Shown one piece after another: positions 1-9,827 of a stretch of DNA of 33,095 nt (positions are counted from its first letter, which is position 1; each line of letters begins with the position of its first letter). This DNA is from Bordetella parapertussis. Lineage in GTDB: Bacteria > Pseudomonadota > Gammaproteobacteria > Burkholderiales > Burkholderiaceae_B. Under the pieces are notes generated by a model, which was given only the letters and a program-made list of their open reading frames with translations, was not told where the DNA came from and did no database searches. The position numbers were made by a program, and so were the translations under genes. Location: the NCBI GenBank assembly GCA_943331855.1, contig CALQNE010000011.1, positions 1 through 33,095 of the forward strand. Direction: 5' to 3'.

Positions 1-191
1 CTGAAGTTGAGCGTGCGCGCATTTTGGCGCAAGCGAAACAAGATGCTGCTCAAGAAGTGATGCGTGCTCGCGATGCGCTGCGCAATGACGTGGCCAATTT
101 GGCCGTGAAAGGCGCCGAGCAAATCCTCAAGCGTGAAGTTAACGCAAGTGCCCACGCCGAGCTGCTCACGCAGCTTAAGGCTCAGCTTTAA
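1..191 (+). CDS. atpF: ATP synthase subunit b, C-terminal part (5' end outside window)
   Basis: The frame is open from the first base (first whole codon at 3-5) to a TAA at 189-191, about 62 residues. The visible part is an Ala/Arg/Glu-rich helix ([17 protein letters not shown]) ending in [17 protein letters not shown], typical of the C-terminal coiled coil of F-type subunit b. Subunit b forms the peripheral stalk that holds F1 to the membrane Fo sector through delta. The start codon and membrane anchor lie upstream. It is followed 13 bp later by atpH in the usual atpFHAGDC order, which makes the call secure despite the short fragment. Confidence 0.9.
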   Translation, partial: EVERARILAQAKQDAAQEVMRARDALRNDVANLAVKGAEQILKREVNASAHAELLTQLKAQL

Positions 192-204
192 TCCCGAGGA
201 CGCT

Positions 205-744
205 ATGGCAGAACTTTCTACCGTTGCCCGCCCGTATTCTGAGGCATTGTTTGCCGTTGCTAAAGCAGACCGAGGTGGCTTAGCCGCTTGGGCTGATCAA
301 GCACAGCGCCTTGCGCACGTGGCCACCAACAGTGATGTGCGTTCGGCGATGGCTGATCCCCGCCTGAGCGATGCTCAGCGCGCTAGTATCTTTTTAAGCC
401 TGGTGCAGCCAGCGGTTGATAAGCAATTTCAAAATTTCGTTGAGCTTCTTATCGCCAACGATCGTTTGTTGCTGTTGCCGCAAATTGCTGAGCAGTTTCA
501 GGCCCTTAAAGACGAAGCTGAGGGTGTGGCACAAGCGAACATTACCAGCGCATTTCCGATGTCTGAAGATCAAGTCTCGCAGCTTATTGCGCTGCTAGAA
601 CCAAAATTCGGCCTCAAGCTCAAGCCCCACGTAACCGTTGATGCCGCCTTAATTGGTGGTGTTCGCGTGCTCGTGGGTGATCACGTACTCGATACATCCG
701 TGCAAGCCCAGTTAGTACGCATGCGCGACACGCTGGCGGCCTAA
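205..744 (+). CDS. atpH: ATP synthase subunit delta
   Basis: A 179-residue protein, the normal length for the F1 delta subunit (OSCP family). It links the top of the alpha3-beta3 head to the b-subunit stalk. The N-terminus [19 protein letters not shown] has the family's ARPYAxALF signature, and the C-terminus [20 protein letters not shown] matches the conserved GGxxIxVGDxVxDxSV block. The open frame extends upstream to a GTG at 133, inside atpF. I chose ATG 205 because it begins the conserved N-terminus and has a CCGAGGA ribosome binding site just upstream. It lies between atpF and atpA in one operon. Confidence 0.96.
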   Translation: MAELSTVARPYSEALFAVAKADRGGLAAWADQAQRLAHVATNSDVRSAMADPRLSDAQRASIFLSLVQPAVDKQFQNFVELLIANDRLLLLPQIAEQFQALKDEAEGVAQANITSAFPMSEDQVSQLIALLEPKFGLKLKPHVTVDAALIGGVRVLVGDHVLDTSVQAQLVRMRDTLAA

Positions 745-774
745 CGCCAGTCTAAAGATTCCAGGAGTCTGAAC

Positions 775-2316
775 ATGCAACTCAATCCGTCAGAGATTAG
801 CGAACTACTTAAAAGCCGTATCGAAGGTCTGGGCACATCGTCTGACATTCGAACACAGGGAACGGTTGTTTCCGTGACCGACGGTATTACCCGCATCCAT
901 GGTTTATCAGATGCAATGCAAGGCGAAATGCTTGAGTTTCCAAACAATGTGTTTGGTTTGGCATTGAACCTTGAGCGTGACTCTGTAGGCGCCGTGGTGT
1001 TAGGCGACTACACGGGCATTTCTGAGGGCGACCCAGTTAAGACAACCGGCCGTATTCTTGAGGTGCCTGTTGGCCCCGAGCTTTTGGGTCGTGTAGTCAA
1101 CGCCTTGGGCGTGCCAATTGATGGCAAAGGCCCAATCAACGCTAAAGAAACTGACATCATCGAAAAAGTGGCACCTGGCGTGATTGCTCGTCAGTCCGTG
1201 TCGCAGCCAATGCAAACCGGCCTGAAGTCGATTGATGCAATGGTGCCAATTGGTCGTGGCCAGCGCGAATTGATTATTGGTGACCGTCAAACAGGTAAGA
1301 CCGCCGTTGCCGTTGATGCAATCATCAACCAAAAAGGCAAAGGGGTTAAATGTATTTATGTTGCGATTGGCCAAAAAGCATCAACGGTCAATAACGTATT
1401 GCGTAAGCTCGAAGAGCATGGCGCCATGGAATACACAACCATTGTGGCAGCAACGGCATCTGACTCAGCCGCGATGCAGTACCTATCGGCCTACGCCGGT
1501 TGCACGATGGGTGAATATTTCCGTGATCGCGGTGAAGATGCGCTGATTGTGTATGACGACTTAACCAAGCAGGCGTTTGCTTACCGTCAGGTGTCATTGC
1601 TGCTGCGTCGTCCACCAGGCCGTGAAGCTTACCCTGGCGACGTGTTTTATCTCCACTCACGCTTGCTCGAACGTGCTGCGCGTGTAAACGAAAACTATGT
1701 CGAGAAGTTCACCAAAGGTGCCGTAAAAGGTAAAACCGGTTCGTTGACTGCGTTGCCGATTATTGAAACGCAAGCTGGTGACGTTTCGGCTTTCGTGCCA
1801 ACTAACGTGATCTCGATTACTGACGGCCAGATCTTTCTTGAAACAGACTTGTTCAACGCAGGTGTGCGTCCGGCAATTAACGCAGGTATTTCGGTTTCTC
1901 GCGTGGGCGGTGCTGCACAAACCAAGATTATTAAAAAGCTATCGGGTGGTATTCGTACCGACTTGGCCCAGTATCGCGAGTTAGCTGCGTTTGCGCAGTT
2001 CGCTTCTGATCTTGACGACGCAACGCGCCGTCAACTCGAGCGCGGAAAGCGCGTGGTTGAACTATTGAAGCAGCCTCAGTACCAGCCCTTGCAGGTCTGG
2101 GAGTTAGGTGTGATTCTGTTTGCTGCAAATAACGGTTACCTCGATGACGTCGAAGTCTCTAGTGTGTTGTCGTTTGAGAAAGGTCTTAAAGATCACCTCA
2201 AAAACAAAAACGCAGCGATGGTCGAGCGCATTGAAAGCTCAAAAGAGTTGTCAAAAGATGACGAAGCTGAGTTGGTCACGGCCTTAGTTGAGTTTAAAAA
2301 GCACGGTACGTTTTAA
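775..2316 (+). CDS. atpA: ATP synthase subunit alpha
   Basis: A 513-residue protein, the same length as E. coli AtpA. The alpha subunit carries non-catalytic nucleotide sites and contributes the arginine finger to the catalytic beta sites of F1. Walker A is GDRQTGKT at residues 169-176, and Walker B lies in the segment [13 protein letters not shown]. The SVSRVGG motif, with the arginine finger, is near residue 375. Start ATG 775 follows a CAGGAG ribosome binding site. It is 30 bp after atpH. It is followed by an unusually long 97-bp gap before atpG that contains repeats and a hairpin, listed separately. Confidence 0.98.
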   Translation: MQLNPSEISELLKSRIEGLGTSSDIRTQGTVVSVTDGITRIHGLSDAMQGEMLEFPNNVFGLALNLERDSVGAVVLGDYTGISEGDPVKTTGRILEVPVGPELLGRVVNALGVPIDGKGPINAKETDIIEKVAPGVIARQSVSQPMQTGLKSIDAMVPIGRGQRELIIGDRQTGKTAVAVDAIINQKGKGVKCIYVAIGQKASTVNNVLRKLEEHGAMEYTTIVAATASDSAAMQYLSAYAGCTMGEYFRDRGEDALIVYDDLTKQAFAYRQVSLLLRRPPGREAYPGDVFYLHSRLLERAARVNENYVEKFTKGAVKGKTGSLTALPIIETQAGDVSAFVPTNVISITDGQIFLETDLFNAGVRPAINAGISVSRVGGAAQTKIIKKLSGGIRTDLAQYRELAAFAQFASDLDDATRRQLERGKRVVELLKQPQYQPLQVWELGVILFAANNGYLDDVEVSSVLSFEKGLKDHLKNKNAAMVERIESSKELSKDDEAELVTALVEFKKHGTF

Positions 2317-2373
2317 CGAACCCGCTATCGCGTTTCCTCGGGCGCTGGTTGCTCGGGGTCGCGCTAAGCAGAT

Positions 2374-2403
2374 GGTCTGATACCTGACACCCAGGTCTGA
2401 CAC
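2374..2403 (+). other. Hairpin and short direct repeats in the atpA-atpG spacer
   Basis: The 97-bp spacer between atpA and atpG ends with the near-identical decamers GGTCTGATAC (2374-2383) and GGTCTGACAC (2394-2403), and CTGACAC also occurs at 2384-2390. A stem ACCTG (2382-2386) pairs with CAGGT (2392-2396) around a 5-nt loop, directly upstream of the atpG ribosome binding site AGGAAG. One possible role is to lower atpG translation relative to atpA, since F1 needs one gamma per three alpha. That role is inference, and the stem is short. Confidence 0.4.
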
Positions 2404-2413
2404 AGGAAGCGAA

Positions 2414-3325
2414 ATGGCAGGAATTAAAGAGATTCGCAATAAGATCAAGAGCGTGCAAAACACGCGTAAGATCACTAAGGCCATGGAGATGGTGGCCGCC
2501 TCCAAAATGCGCAAAGCGCAAGAGCGGATGCGTGCGGGCCGTCCCTATGCGACCAAGGTCCACGATATGGCCTCGCGTTTGATGCAGGCCAATCCTGATT
2601 ACACGCATCCGTACTTAATCGAGCGTAGCGAGATCAAGGCGATCGGTATTGTCGTGGTGTCAACGGACAAAGGTCTTTGCGGTGGTTTAAATACCAACAT
2701 CATGCGTTTGGTGCTGTCACGTACGCGCGAGTTCACCGACAAAAATATTCGTACACAATTTACGGCGTTCGGTAACAAAAGCTTGGGTGTATTAACCCGG
2801 ATGCGTGCCGATATTGTTTCTCAAGCTATTGGCTTAGGTGATAAGCCTGAGCTTGACCGCCTGATCGGCGCGATGAAAGTGCAGCTTGACGACTTCTTGG
2901 CAGGACGTATTGACGCGGTCTATATCGCAACAAATCGCTTCCTGAATACGATGAAGCAAGAGCCCACGTTTACTCGCTTGCTGCCACTACCCGGCAAGCT
3001 TGCGGACCCCTATAACTTGGCTTCGGCTTCTGCCGCTGTGACTAGCGAAAGCACCACGGCAGACCATGGCTGGGATTACATCTACGAACCCGATACCCAA
3101 ACCGTCATTGACGAGCTGCTGCAACGCTACGTTGAAGGCCTTGTGTATCAAGGTGTCGCAGAAAGCATGGCCTCAGAGCAATCTGCCCGTATGGTGGCGA
3201 TGAAAGCCGCTTCGGACAATGCGAAGAAGGTGATTGGTGACTTGCAACTTGTCTTTAACAAGACTCGTCAGGCTGCCATTACCAAAGAAATTTCAGAAAT
3301 CGTGGGGGGCGCCGCGGCCGTCTAG
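2414..3325 (+). CDS. atpG: ATP synthase subunit gamma
   Basis: A 303-residue protein, slightly longer than E. coli AtpG (287). Gamma is the central rotating shaft of F1. The N-terminal helix [20 protein letters not shown] and [16 protein letters not shown] are hallmark sequences, as is the C-terminal helix with [13 protein letters not shown] and a run like [22 protein letters not shown]. The extra length sits in a mid-protein insertion (about residues 195-220, [16 protein letters not shown]). Start ATG 2414 follows AGGAAG. It is fourth in the visible atpFHAGDC order. Confidence 0.97.
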   Translation: MAGIKEIRNKIKSVQNTRKITKAMEMVAASKMRKAQERMRAGRPYATKVHDMASRLMQANPDYTHPYLIERSEIKAIGIVVVSTDKGLCGGLNTNIMRLVLSRTREFTDKNIRTQFTAFGNKSLGVLTRMRADIVSQAIGLGDKPELDRLIGAMKVQLDDFLAGRIDAVYIATNRFLNTMKQEPTFTRLLPLPGKLADPYNLASASAAVTSESTTADHGWDYIYEPDTQTVIDELLQRYVEGLVYQGVAESMASEQSARMVAMKAASDNAKKVIGDLQLVFNKTRQAAITKEISEIVGGAAAV

Positions 3326-3370
3326 TGGTTTAGATTGCTTCCCGGTATCTCATCAGAATTTATCAAGTAA

Positions 3371-4780
<1,410 letters not shown>

Positions 4781-4789
4781 GGATCTATC

Positions 4790-5215
4790 ATGGCTACCAT
4801 CAAAGTCGACGTCGTTAGTGCAGAGACATCTCTGTACTCGGGCGATGCAAAATTTGTAGTACTGCCCGGCGAGGCGGGTGAGCTTGGCATTTTGCCCGGT
4901 CACACACCGCTGATCTCGCGCATTCGACCTGGTTTAGTGCGTATTGTTCTTGAAGATAATTCTGAAGAGAGCATTTTCGTGGCAGGCGGTTTGCTAGAGG
5001 TGCAGCCTGGTCATGTCACTGTGTTGTCTGACACTGCGATTCGCGGCGGAGACCTCGACGAAGAGAAAGCTGAAGCAGCACGTCGTGCAGCGCAAGAAGC
5101 ATTGCGAGATGCGAAAGATCAGGCAAGCATGGATGTTGTGAAGGCTGAGCTTGATATGTTGGCTGCGCAAGCGGTCGCTGCTCGTCGGATTCGCGAAATC
5201 ACTAACAAGCATTAA
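4790..5215 (+). CDS. atpC: ATP synthase subunit epsilon
   Basis: A 141-residue protein of normal length. Epsilon sits at the foot of the F1 rotor and inhibits ATP hydrolysis through its C-terminal helices. The N-terminal beta-sandwich includes [15 protein letters not shown], the best-conserved motif of the family. The C-terminal part is an Ala/Glu/Arg-rich helical hairpin ([15 protein letters not shown]). It lies 10 bp after atpD with AAGGATC before the ATG. It is the last gene of the operon and is followed by a strong terminator at 5250. Confidence 0.97.
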   Translation: MATIKVDVVSAETSLYSGDAKFVVLPGEAGELGILPGHTPLISRIRPGLVRIVLEDNSEESIFVAGGLLEVQPGHVTVLSDTAIRGGDLDEEKAEAARRAAQEALRDAKDQASMDVVKAELDMLAAQAVAARRIREITNKH

Positions 5216-5249
5216 TCGCGCTGATCGTTGTTTGGTTGCGCAGTTGGTT

Positions 5250-5281
5250 AAAAAGCACGCTCATATGAGCGTGCTTTTTTT
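5250..5281 (+). terminator. Rho-independent terminator of the atp operon
   Basis: This is a perfect palindrome at 5250-5279, made of an A-run, the stem AGCACGCTCAT / ATGAGCGTGCT with no unpaired spacer in the DNA, and a T-run reaching 5281. It lies 34 bp after the atpC stop. The A-run on one side and T-run on the other mean it could also terminate from the opposite strand, although no gene is close on that side. Confidence 0.93.
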
Positions 5282-5390
5282 GCACTTCAAATCGCATTCG
5301 TACATTGCGTAAAAGTGCTGACGCGTAAACTCCGACTATGCACGGGGCTGCAGCAAGCCTAGCCTAGCGTCTTTTGCTTGGAGAGAAAAG

Positions 5391-6245
5391 ATGCGACAAC
5401 AAATTGATTGCGCAGTGCTGCGCTTAGCGGCTCACCGGAGGTGGCTTGAAGACGTACTTGTTTGCGCGGCACCTTCCTTAAATCGCATCAAACTGCATCA
5501 GCTTGAATGGGAAGCTGGACAAGATCTTGAGGTGAGTCAGGATCAGGTGGTGGCCTTGCCCGCTCAAGCGTTGGCGCAGGCAGGCGTGAGCCTCAGACGC
5601 TTCGATCTGTGCTTGGTGCCGGTATCCCTCGACACACTCGCGTGGACACGACAAGCACTATCTATGATTCCACGAGGCCCTTTTTTGCCGCTTGTTGGTA
5701 TTTTTCAAGACTTACGGTCGGCGGCGATGCAGGATTTACTAGAGCTGGGGATGGCCGACTTTGTGAGACTGCCTTTATGTCGAGACGAGTTCCGTGCACG
5801 AGTATTAAGCACAGTCGCACGAGTACCTCGATTAGTGACATTACGCGAGCCTGAACCTGCGTACGCTGCTCTAGGCGGCCCTGCGATGTCTCAGGCAGGC
5901 TACGAGAGCGTGGTCGGGCTTGGACGGTGCGCCCAGCCAAAGCCATGCTCACCAGCCGCAAAAACAAAGACTGATCGCGTTAAGGCAAAGCAGTCGGTGC
6001 ATGATCGCATGAGCGCTAATCACGCACAATTTTGTCTTATAGAAGGCAACTCATTTCGCGAGGCCAAGTCAAGTTTGGTTCGGGAGTTTGAACGGGATTA
6101 CATCACGCATGCGCTTCTCAAACATAACGGCAACATTGCGATGGCGGCACGAGCCTCGAACAAGCATCGAAGAGCCTTTTGGGCCTTAATGCGCAAACAT
6201 GAGATCGAAGCCGAACTCTATCGATCCGACGATGGGCAAGAGTAA
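5391..6245 (+). CDS. Fis-type helix-turn-helix regulator with degenerate receiver-like N-terminus
   Basis: A 284-residue protein. The C-terminus (about residues 222-272, FREAKSSLVREFERDYITHA then NGNIAMAARASNKHRRAFWA) is a Fis/NtrC-type DNA-binding domain with its HTH. Residues about 65-145 resemble the second half of a response-regulator receiver: RRFDLCLVPVS, FLPLVGIFQD, then GMADFVRLPLCRDEFRARV. At the usual phospho-acceptor strand the sequence reads FDLCLVP, with no Asp where it is expected, and the usual Lys-Pro is LeuPro. There is no AAA+ sigma-54 domain between the two parts, only a low-complexity linker. Start ATG 5391 follows GGAGAG. The gene stands between atpC and hemE; its target is unknown. 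The HTH assignment is solid, and the pseudo-receiver reading is by eye. Confidence 0.82.
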   Translation: MRQQIDCAVLRLAAHRRWLEDVLVCAAPSLNRIKLHQLEWEAGQDLEVSQDQVVALPAQALAQAGVSLRRFDLCLVPVSLDTLAWTRQALSMIPRGPFLPLVGIFQDLRSAAMQDLLELGMADFVRLPLCRDEFRARVLSTVARVPRLVTLREPEPAYAALGGPAMSQAGYESVVGLGRCAQPKPCSPAAKTKTDRVKAKQSVHDRMSANHAQFCLIEGNSFREAKSSLVREFERDYITHALLKHNGNIAMAARASNKHRRAFWALMRKHEIEAELYRSDDGQE

Positions 6246-6270
6246 AATGCTCCTTAAATCATGAACATCA

Positions 6271-6291
6271 ACCGCTCGTGAAGTGAGCGGT
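6271..6291 (+). other. Hairpin in the hemE leader
   Basis: ACCGCTC (6271-6277) and GAGCGGT (6285-6291) form a perfect 7-bp stem around GTGAAGT. It lies 25 bp after the upstream regulator and 19 bp before the hemE GTG. No T-run follows (an A-run does), so it is not a classic terminator on the plus strand. It could shape hemE translation or mark an mRNA end. The role is not established. Confidence 0.4.
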
Positions 6292-6310
6292 CTGCAGAAA
6301 AAGGATTCTT

Positions 6311-7393
6311 GTGTCTGTTTCCGTCTTAAAGAACGACGTATTTTTGCGCGCACTTAAACGTGAGCCAGTGCCTTACACGCCAACTTGGCTGATGCGTCAG
6401 GCCGGTCGCTACTTACCCGAGTACAACGCGACCCGCGCACGCGCTGGATCATTTATGGGCTTGGCACAAAATCCAAGCTATGCGGCTGAGGTGACCCTGC
6501 AGCCGCTTGAGCGTTTTAATCTAGATGCCGCGATTTTGTTTTCAGATATCTTGACCGTACCTGACGCAATGGGCTTGGGGCTATCGTTTGCGCAAGGCGA
6601 GGGCCCAAGGTTTGCACGCCCGATTCGTACTGAACAGGATGTGAATCAGCTACAGGTGCCAGATCTCAGTAAGTTGCAATATGTTTTTGACGCTGTGCGG
6701 TTAATCCGCACTGAGCTCGACGGACGGGTGCCCTTGATTGGTTTTGCGGGCAGCCCGTTCACGGTTGCTTGCTACATGGTTGAAGGGCAGGGCAGCGATG
6801 ATTATCGATTAATTAAAAGCATGCTGTATGCGCGCCCTGATTTGTTACATCGAATATTGCAAGTCAATGCGCAAACGACTGCGCAGTATTTGAACGCACA
6901 AATTGATGCTGGCGCTCAAGCCGTGATGATTTTTGACAGTTGGGGTGGCGTGCTAGCCGATGGGCTATTTCAGCAGTTTTCGTTGCATTACACACGCCAA
7001 GTGGTGCAGCAATTGACCCGTGAGCATGAAGGCCGCCGGGTGCCGGTCATTGTGTTTACCAAGGGCGGTGGACAGTGGCTAGAACAAATCGCAGCCTGCG
7101 GGGCGGATGCTGTGGGCCTTGACTGGACGGTCGACTTAGCTGCAGCGCGTAAACGCGTGTCTGACTCGGTCGCATTTCAAGGTAATCTGGATCCAATTGC
7201 GTTGTTTGGAGGCGAACCAGCGATTAGGGCCGAAGTGCGTCGGGTGCTTGATGCGTTTGGTGATGTTGGGCAGGGTGGTCATGTCTTTAACTTAGGGCAC
7301 GGGATCTCGCAATTCACCCCGCCAGAGGCGGTTGCCGTCTTGGTCGACGAAGTACGCTTGTATAGCCCGAAATTTCACGGTGGTCGTAGTTAG
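6311..7393 (+). CDS. hemE: Uroporphyrinogen decarboxylase
   Basis: A 360-residue cytosolic enzyme of haem synthesis. It removes four carboxyl groups from uroporphyrinogen III to give coproporphyrinogen III. The family signature [13 protein letters not shown] is at residues 26-38, with the substrate-binding arginines. [12 protein letters not shown] (Asp79) supplies the catalytic Asp. [13 protein letters not shown] and the C-terminal [14 protein letters not shown] are also intact. Length equals that of typical bacterial HemE. The start is GTG 6311, five bases after AAGGA; there is no better ATG. It is followed by the 331-bp AT-rich region before priA. Confidence 0.97.
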   Translation: MSVSVLKNDVFLRALKREPVPYTPTWLMRQAGRYLPEYNATRARAGSFMGLAQNPSYAAEVTLQPLERFNLDAAILFSDILTVPDAMGLGLSFAQGEGPRFARPIRTEQDVNQLQVPDLSKLQYVFDAVRLIRTELDGRVPLIGFAGSPFTVACYMVEGQGSDDYRLIKSMLYARPDLLHRILQVNAQTTAQYLNAQIDAGAQAVMIFDSWGGVLADGLFQQFSLHYTRQVVQQLTREHEGRRVPVIVFTKGGGQWLEQIAACGADAVGLDWTVDLAAARKRVSDSVAFQGNLDPIALFGGEPAIRAEVRRVLDAFGDVGQGGHVFNLGHGISQFTPPEAVAVLVDEVRLYSPKFHGGRS

Positions 7394-7416
7394 AGCTAGT
7401 ATTGGCGTGGTTTTTA

Positions 7417-7440
7417 AAGGGTTTTATCGTGTAAACCCTT
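7417..7440 (+). other. Hairpin 24 bp after hemE
   Basis: AAGGGTTT (7417-7424) and AAACCCTT (7433-7440) make a perfect 8-bp stem with the 8-nt loop TATCGTGT. No T-run follows on the plus strand (ATAAAATAAT does). It may be a weak hemE terminator or mRNA 3' end, or part of the AT-rich region's structure. Confidence 0.45.
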
Positions 7441-7465
7441 ATAAAATAATGATCTAGACTTTAAG

Positions 7466-7474
7466 TTATGCACA
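7466..7474 (+). promoter_or_regulatory. DnaA box TTATGCACA
   Basis: Exact match to the consensus TTATNCACA, 26 bp to the left of the most AT-rich block. It has the same orientation as the second box at 7641. Confidence 0.5.
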
Positions 7475-7640
7475 AACTGTGAAGGGTGTGCTTGGGCGTT
7501 AAAAATTTAGTACTTACATTGAAATAAAATCCTATCTTATTGAAAAATAATAATATTAATAAAAAATGCGCATCTTCGTGGTTGCAATGCCAATACAAAA
7601 AACACCAGATATATTTTTATAAAGCAAGTTTTCCCCAAAG

Positions 7641-7649
7641 TTATCCACA
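7641..7649 (+). promoter_or_regulatory. DnaA box TTATCCACA
   Basis: Exact match to the strongest DnaA-box sequence, 76 bp upstream of the priA start. A TTTTCCCCA near-match lies 12 bp upstream. One more perfect TTATCCACA occurs by chance inside rep (10628-10636), so a single box alone is weak evidence. Confidence 0.55.
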
Positions 7650-7724
7650 AGCAAGCGCTCTCATTTTCTAAAAATCTAGTAACTCAGTGCTTTAGCGCAT
7701 TACTAAAGAAATTACATTAACTTC

Positions 7725-9818
7725 ATGTCTGACATTGTCCTTACAGAACACCCAAATACCATGGTGAGCAAGCGATGGGTCCGGGTTGCGTTAGACCTCC
7801 CTTTGGCCGAACTTTACGACTATTGGTCGGGTGTTCCAGTTGAGATTGGCGATCGGGTCATTGTGTTGTTTGGTCGTCGAAAGATGATCGGTTTAGTGGT
7901 TGGCTTACCCGACGCGCCTGATTTCGATCCTGCTAAGGTCAAAGAGGTTCAGGTCGTCTTGAAAGACATTGCGCCCCTCACAGCTAGTTGGTTGCGCTTC
8001 GCAAGTTTTGCGGCTGAATACTATCAGCGGCCTTTGGGCGAAGTGATCATGCCGGCTTTGCCGATGCCCCTGCGCAGCGTTTCGTCTTATCAAGGTAAGC
8101 GTTCAGGTGCGGGCCCCGTTGCGCGTTTGGCCAATCGTCGCACGGCAATACAACAGGCGGTGTCGGTATCATCGATTCCAGCGCTAAACGATGCCCAAGC
8201 GCAGGCCGTTGCTGCCATTGTGGACACTCAGACATTTAAAACTTTTTTGCTTTACGGCGTGACGGGCAGCGGAAAAACCGAGGTGTATTTGCATGCGGCC
8301 GCGCAGACGTTGGCACGAGGCCAACGTGTGTTGATGTTAGTGCCCGAAATTAATCTTACGCCGCAGTTTGAGCAGTCGCTGCGTGCTCGCCTCGAACCTG
8401 TTGCAGGGGTGAACGGTGTGGCCGTGATGCACAGCGCCTTGTCTGATGGCGAGCGCTTGCGTGCCTGGTTACGCGTGCAAAGTGGCGAGGCCCGTATCGT
8501 GTTGGGTACGCGTCTGGCGATCTTTGCTCCGCTGGATGATGTGGGTTTGATTGTCGTAGATGAAGAGCACGATCCCTCATACAAACAGCAAGATGGCTTA
8601 CGCTATTCAGCGCGTGACTTGGCGGTTTGGCGCGCACATGATTTGGGGATTCCGGTCGTGCTGGGCTCGGCCACTCCCTCGCTTGAAAGCTGGGCAAATG
8701 CAGAAAAATCAACGTATCAACGCCTGGATTTGCCTGCTCGTGCCCGAGATGTGACCTTGCCCTCTGTGCGCCTCGTGGATACTCGGCGTTTGCAGATGGA
8801 ACACGGGCTTTCACCGCACCTGCTTGAGGCGATGCGCACCAGGTTGGCCAATAAAGAGCAGGTGTTAATTTTTTTAAACCGCCGGGGGTATGCACCGGCA
8901 CTGCACTGTCGCTCGTGCGGCTGGGTGAGTCAGTGCTCACGTTGCACGACGTTTACTGTTTTGCATCGCGCGCACGCGAGTCGCGCGCAATTACATTGCC
9001 ATCATTGTGGGCTGGTGCAGTCGGTGCCAAAGGGCTGTCCAGATTGTGGTGATCAAGATTTGCAGCCGATGGGTCGAGGCACACAACGCATCGAAGAGCA
9101 TCTGGCAGAACTGTTTCCGCAGGCACGTATTGTTCGAATTGATGCAGACAGCACGCGTAAAAAAGGCTCTGCACAAGCGCTTTTTGCCAGCGTACATGCT
9201 GGTGAGGTCGATATTCTGGTTGGCACTCAGATGGTTGCTAAAGGACATGATTTTGCGAACCTTGGTTTAGTAGGCGTTCTGAATGCAGACGCGATGTTGT
9301 TTTCGCAAGATTTTCGAGCACCTGAGCGTTTGTTTGCACAGTTGATGCAGGTGGCCGGGCGTGCGGGTCGACACACCGGACACGGTGAGGTCATCGTGCA
9401 AACGGGTTATCCAGAGCAGGCGGTCTATCAAGCTTTGCTCAAGCACGATTACGCAGGATTTGCGCGTCACTCAATTCTAGAACGACAGGCGGCTGCCTTA
9501 CCGCCATTTTCGTATCAGGCTTTATTGAGCGCGGAAGCGCAAGATTTAAACGTTGCGCTTGATTTCTTGCGTGTTGCTCGCGAGTCGGCGAATGAACTCT
9601 CTGCCCATTACCAGACGCAAGAGGTGCTCACCTTGTATGATCCGGTGCCCCTGCGTATTGTGCGCGTTGATAACATGTGCAGGGCACAGTTATTGCTTGA
9701 ATCAACCAATCGCCCAGCGTTGCAGTCTTTATTGCGACACTGGCTTAAATTATTACCTGAACAGCTTGATGCGCGCCGAGTGCGATGGCAGCTTGAAGTT
9801 GATCCACTCGAAATTTAG
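7725..9818 (+). CDS. priA: Primosomal protein N' (replication restart DNA helicase)
   Basis: A 697-residue superfamily 2 3'-5' helicase that recognises stalled forks and loads DnaB for replication restart. The N-terminal fork-binding domain starts at RVALDLPLAELYDYW. Walker A is GVTGSGKT at residues 178-185 and the DEAH-type box is DEEH at 279-282. Eight zinc-binding cysteines lie at 395, 398, 404, 407, 425, 428, 438 and 441, the family pattern. The helicase C-terminal motifs DILVGTQMVAKGHDF and QVAGRAGR are intact. ATG 7725 has no clear ribosome binding site, and ATG 7761 (MVSKRW) is a possible alternative that keeps the whole conserved domain. The gene is followed 9 bp later by rep. Confidence 0.97.
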   Translation: MSDIVLTEHPNTMVSKRWVRVALDLPLAELYDYWSGVPVEIGDRVIVLFGRRKMIGLVVGLPDAPDFDPAKVKEVQVVLKDIAPLTASWLRFASFAAEYYQRPLGEVIMPALPMPLRSVSSYQGKRSGAGPVARLANRRTAIQQAVSVSSIPALNDAQAQAVAAIVDTQTFKTFLLYGVTGSGKTEVYLHAAAQTLARGQRVLMLVPEINLTPQFEQSLRARLEPVAGVNGVAVMHSALSDGERLRAWLRVQSGEARIVLGTRLAIFAPLDDVGLIVVDEEHDPSYKQQDGLRYSARDLAVWRAHDLGIPVVLGSATPSLESWANAEKSTYQRLDLPARARDVTLPSVRLVDTRRLQMEHGLSPHLLEAMRTRLANKEQVLIFLNRRGYAPALHCRSCGWVSQCSRCTTFTVLHRAHASRAQLHCHHCGLVQSVPKGCPDCGDQDLQPMGRGTQRIEEHLAELFPQARIVRIDADSTRKKGSAQALFASVHAGEVDILVGTQMVAKGHDFANLGLVGVLNADAMLFSQDFRAPERLFAQLMQVAGRAGRHTGHGEVIVQTGYPEQAVYQALLKHDYAGFARHSILERQAAALPPFSYQALLSAEAQDLNVALDFLRVARESANELSAHYQTQEVLTLYDPVPLRIVRVDNMCRAQLLLESTNRPALQSLLRHWLKLLPEQLDARRVRWQLEVDPLEI

Positions 9819-9827
9819 CCAAGCATT

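Larger units (their letters stand above)
7394..7724. other. AT-rich gene-free region with DnaA boxes between hemE and priA (possible replication-related site)
   Basis: This is the only stretch over 300 bp without a gene. The block 7501-7560 has only 8 G or C in 60 bases, in sharp contrast to the flanking genes. It is flanked by two same-orientation matches to the DnaA consensus TTATNCACA, at 7466-7474 and 7641-7649, and a GATC lies at 7451-7454. An AT-rich unwinding block next to DnaA boxes is the architecture of a replication origin, and in some alphaproteobacteria the origin lies beside hemE. Against this, only two good boxes are visible, no dnaA/dnaN is present, and the atp operon would run head-on to a fork leaving this site. 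It may instead be a DnaA-regulated promoter for priA or a DnaA-titrating site. Confidence 0.4.

Noticed and set aside
133..204. Upstream GTG extension of atpH
   Set aside because: The extension overlaps atpF and is unlike delta subunits. ATG 205 with CCGAGGA gives the family N-terminus.
8356..8940. 194-codon open frame antisense to priA
   Set aside because: It lies fully inside conserved priA coding sequence on the opposite strand, the product has no recognisable motif, and such frames are common shadows of codon bias.
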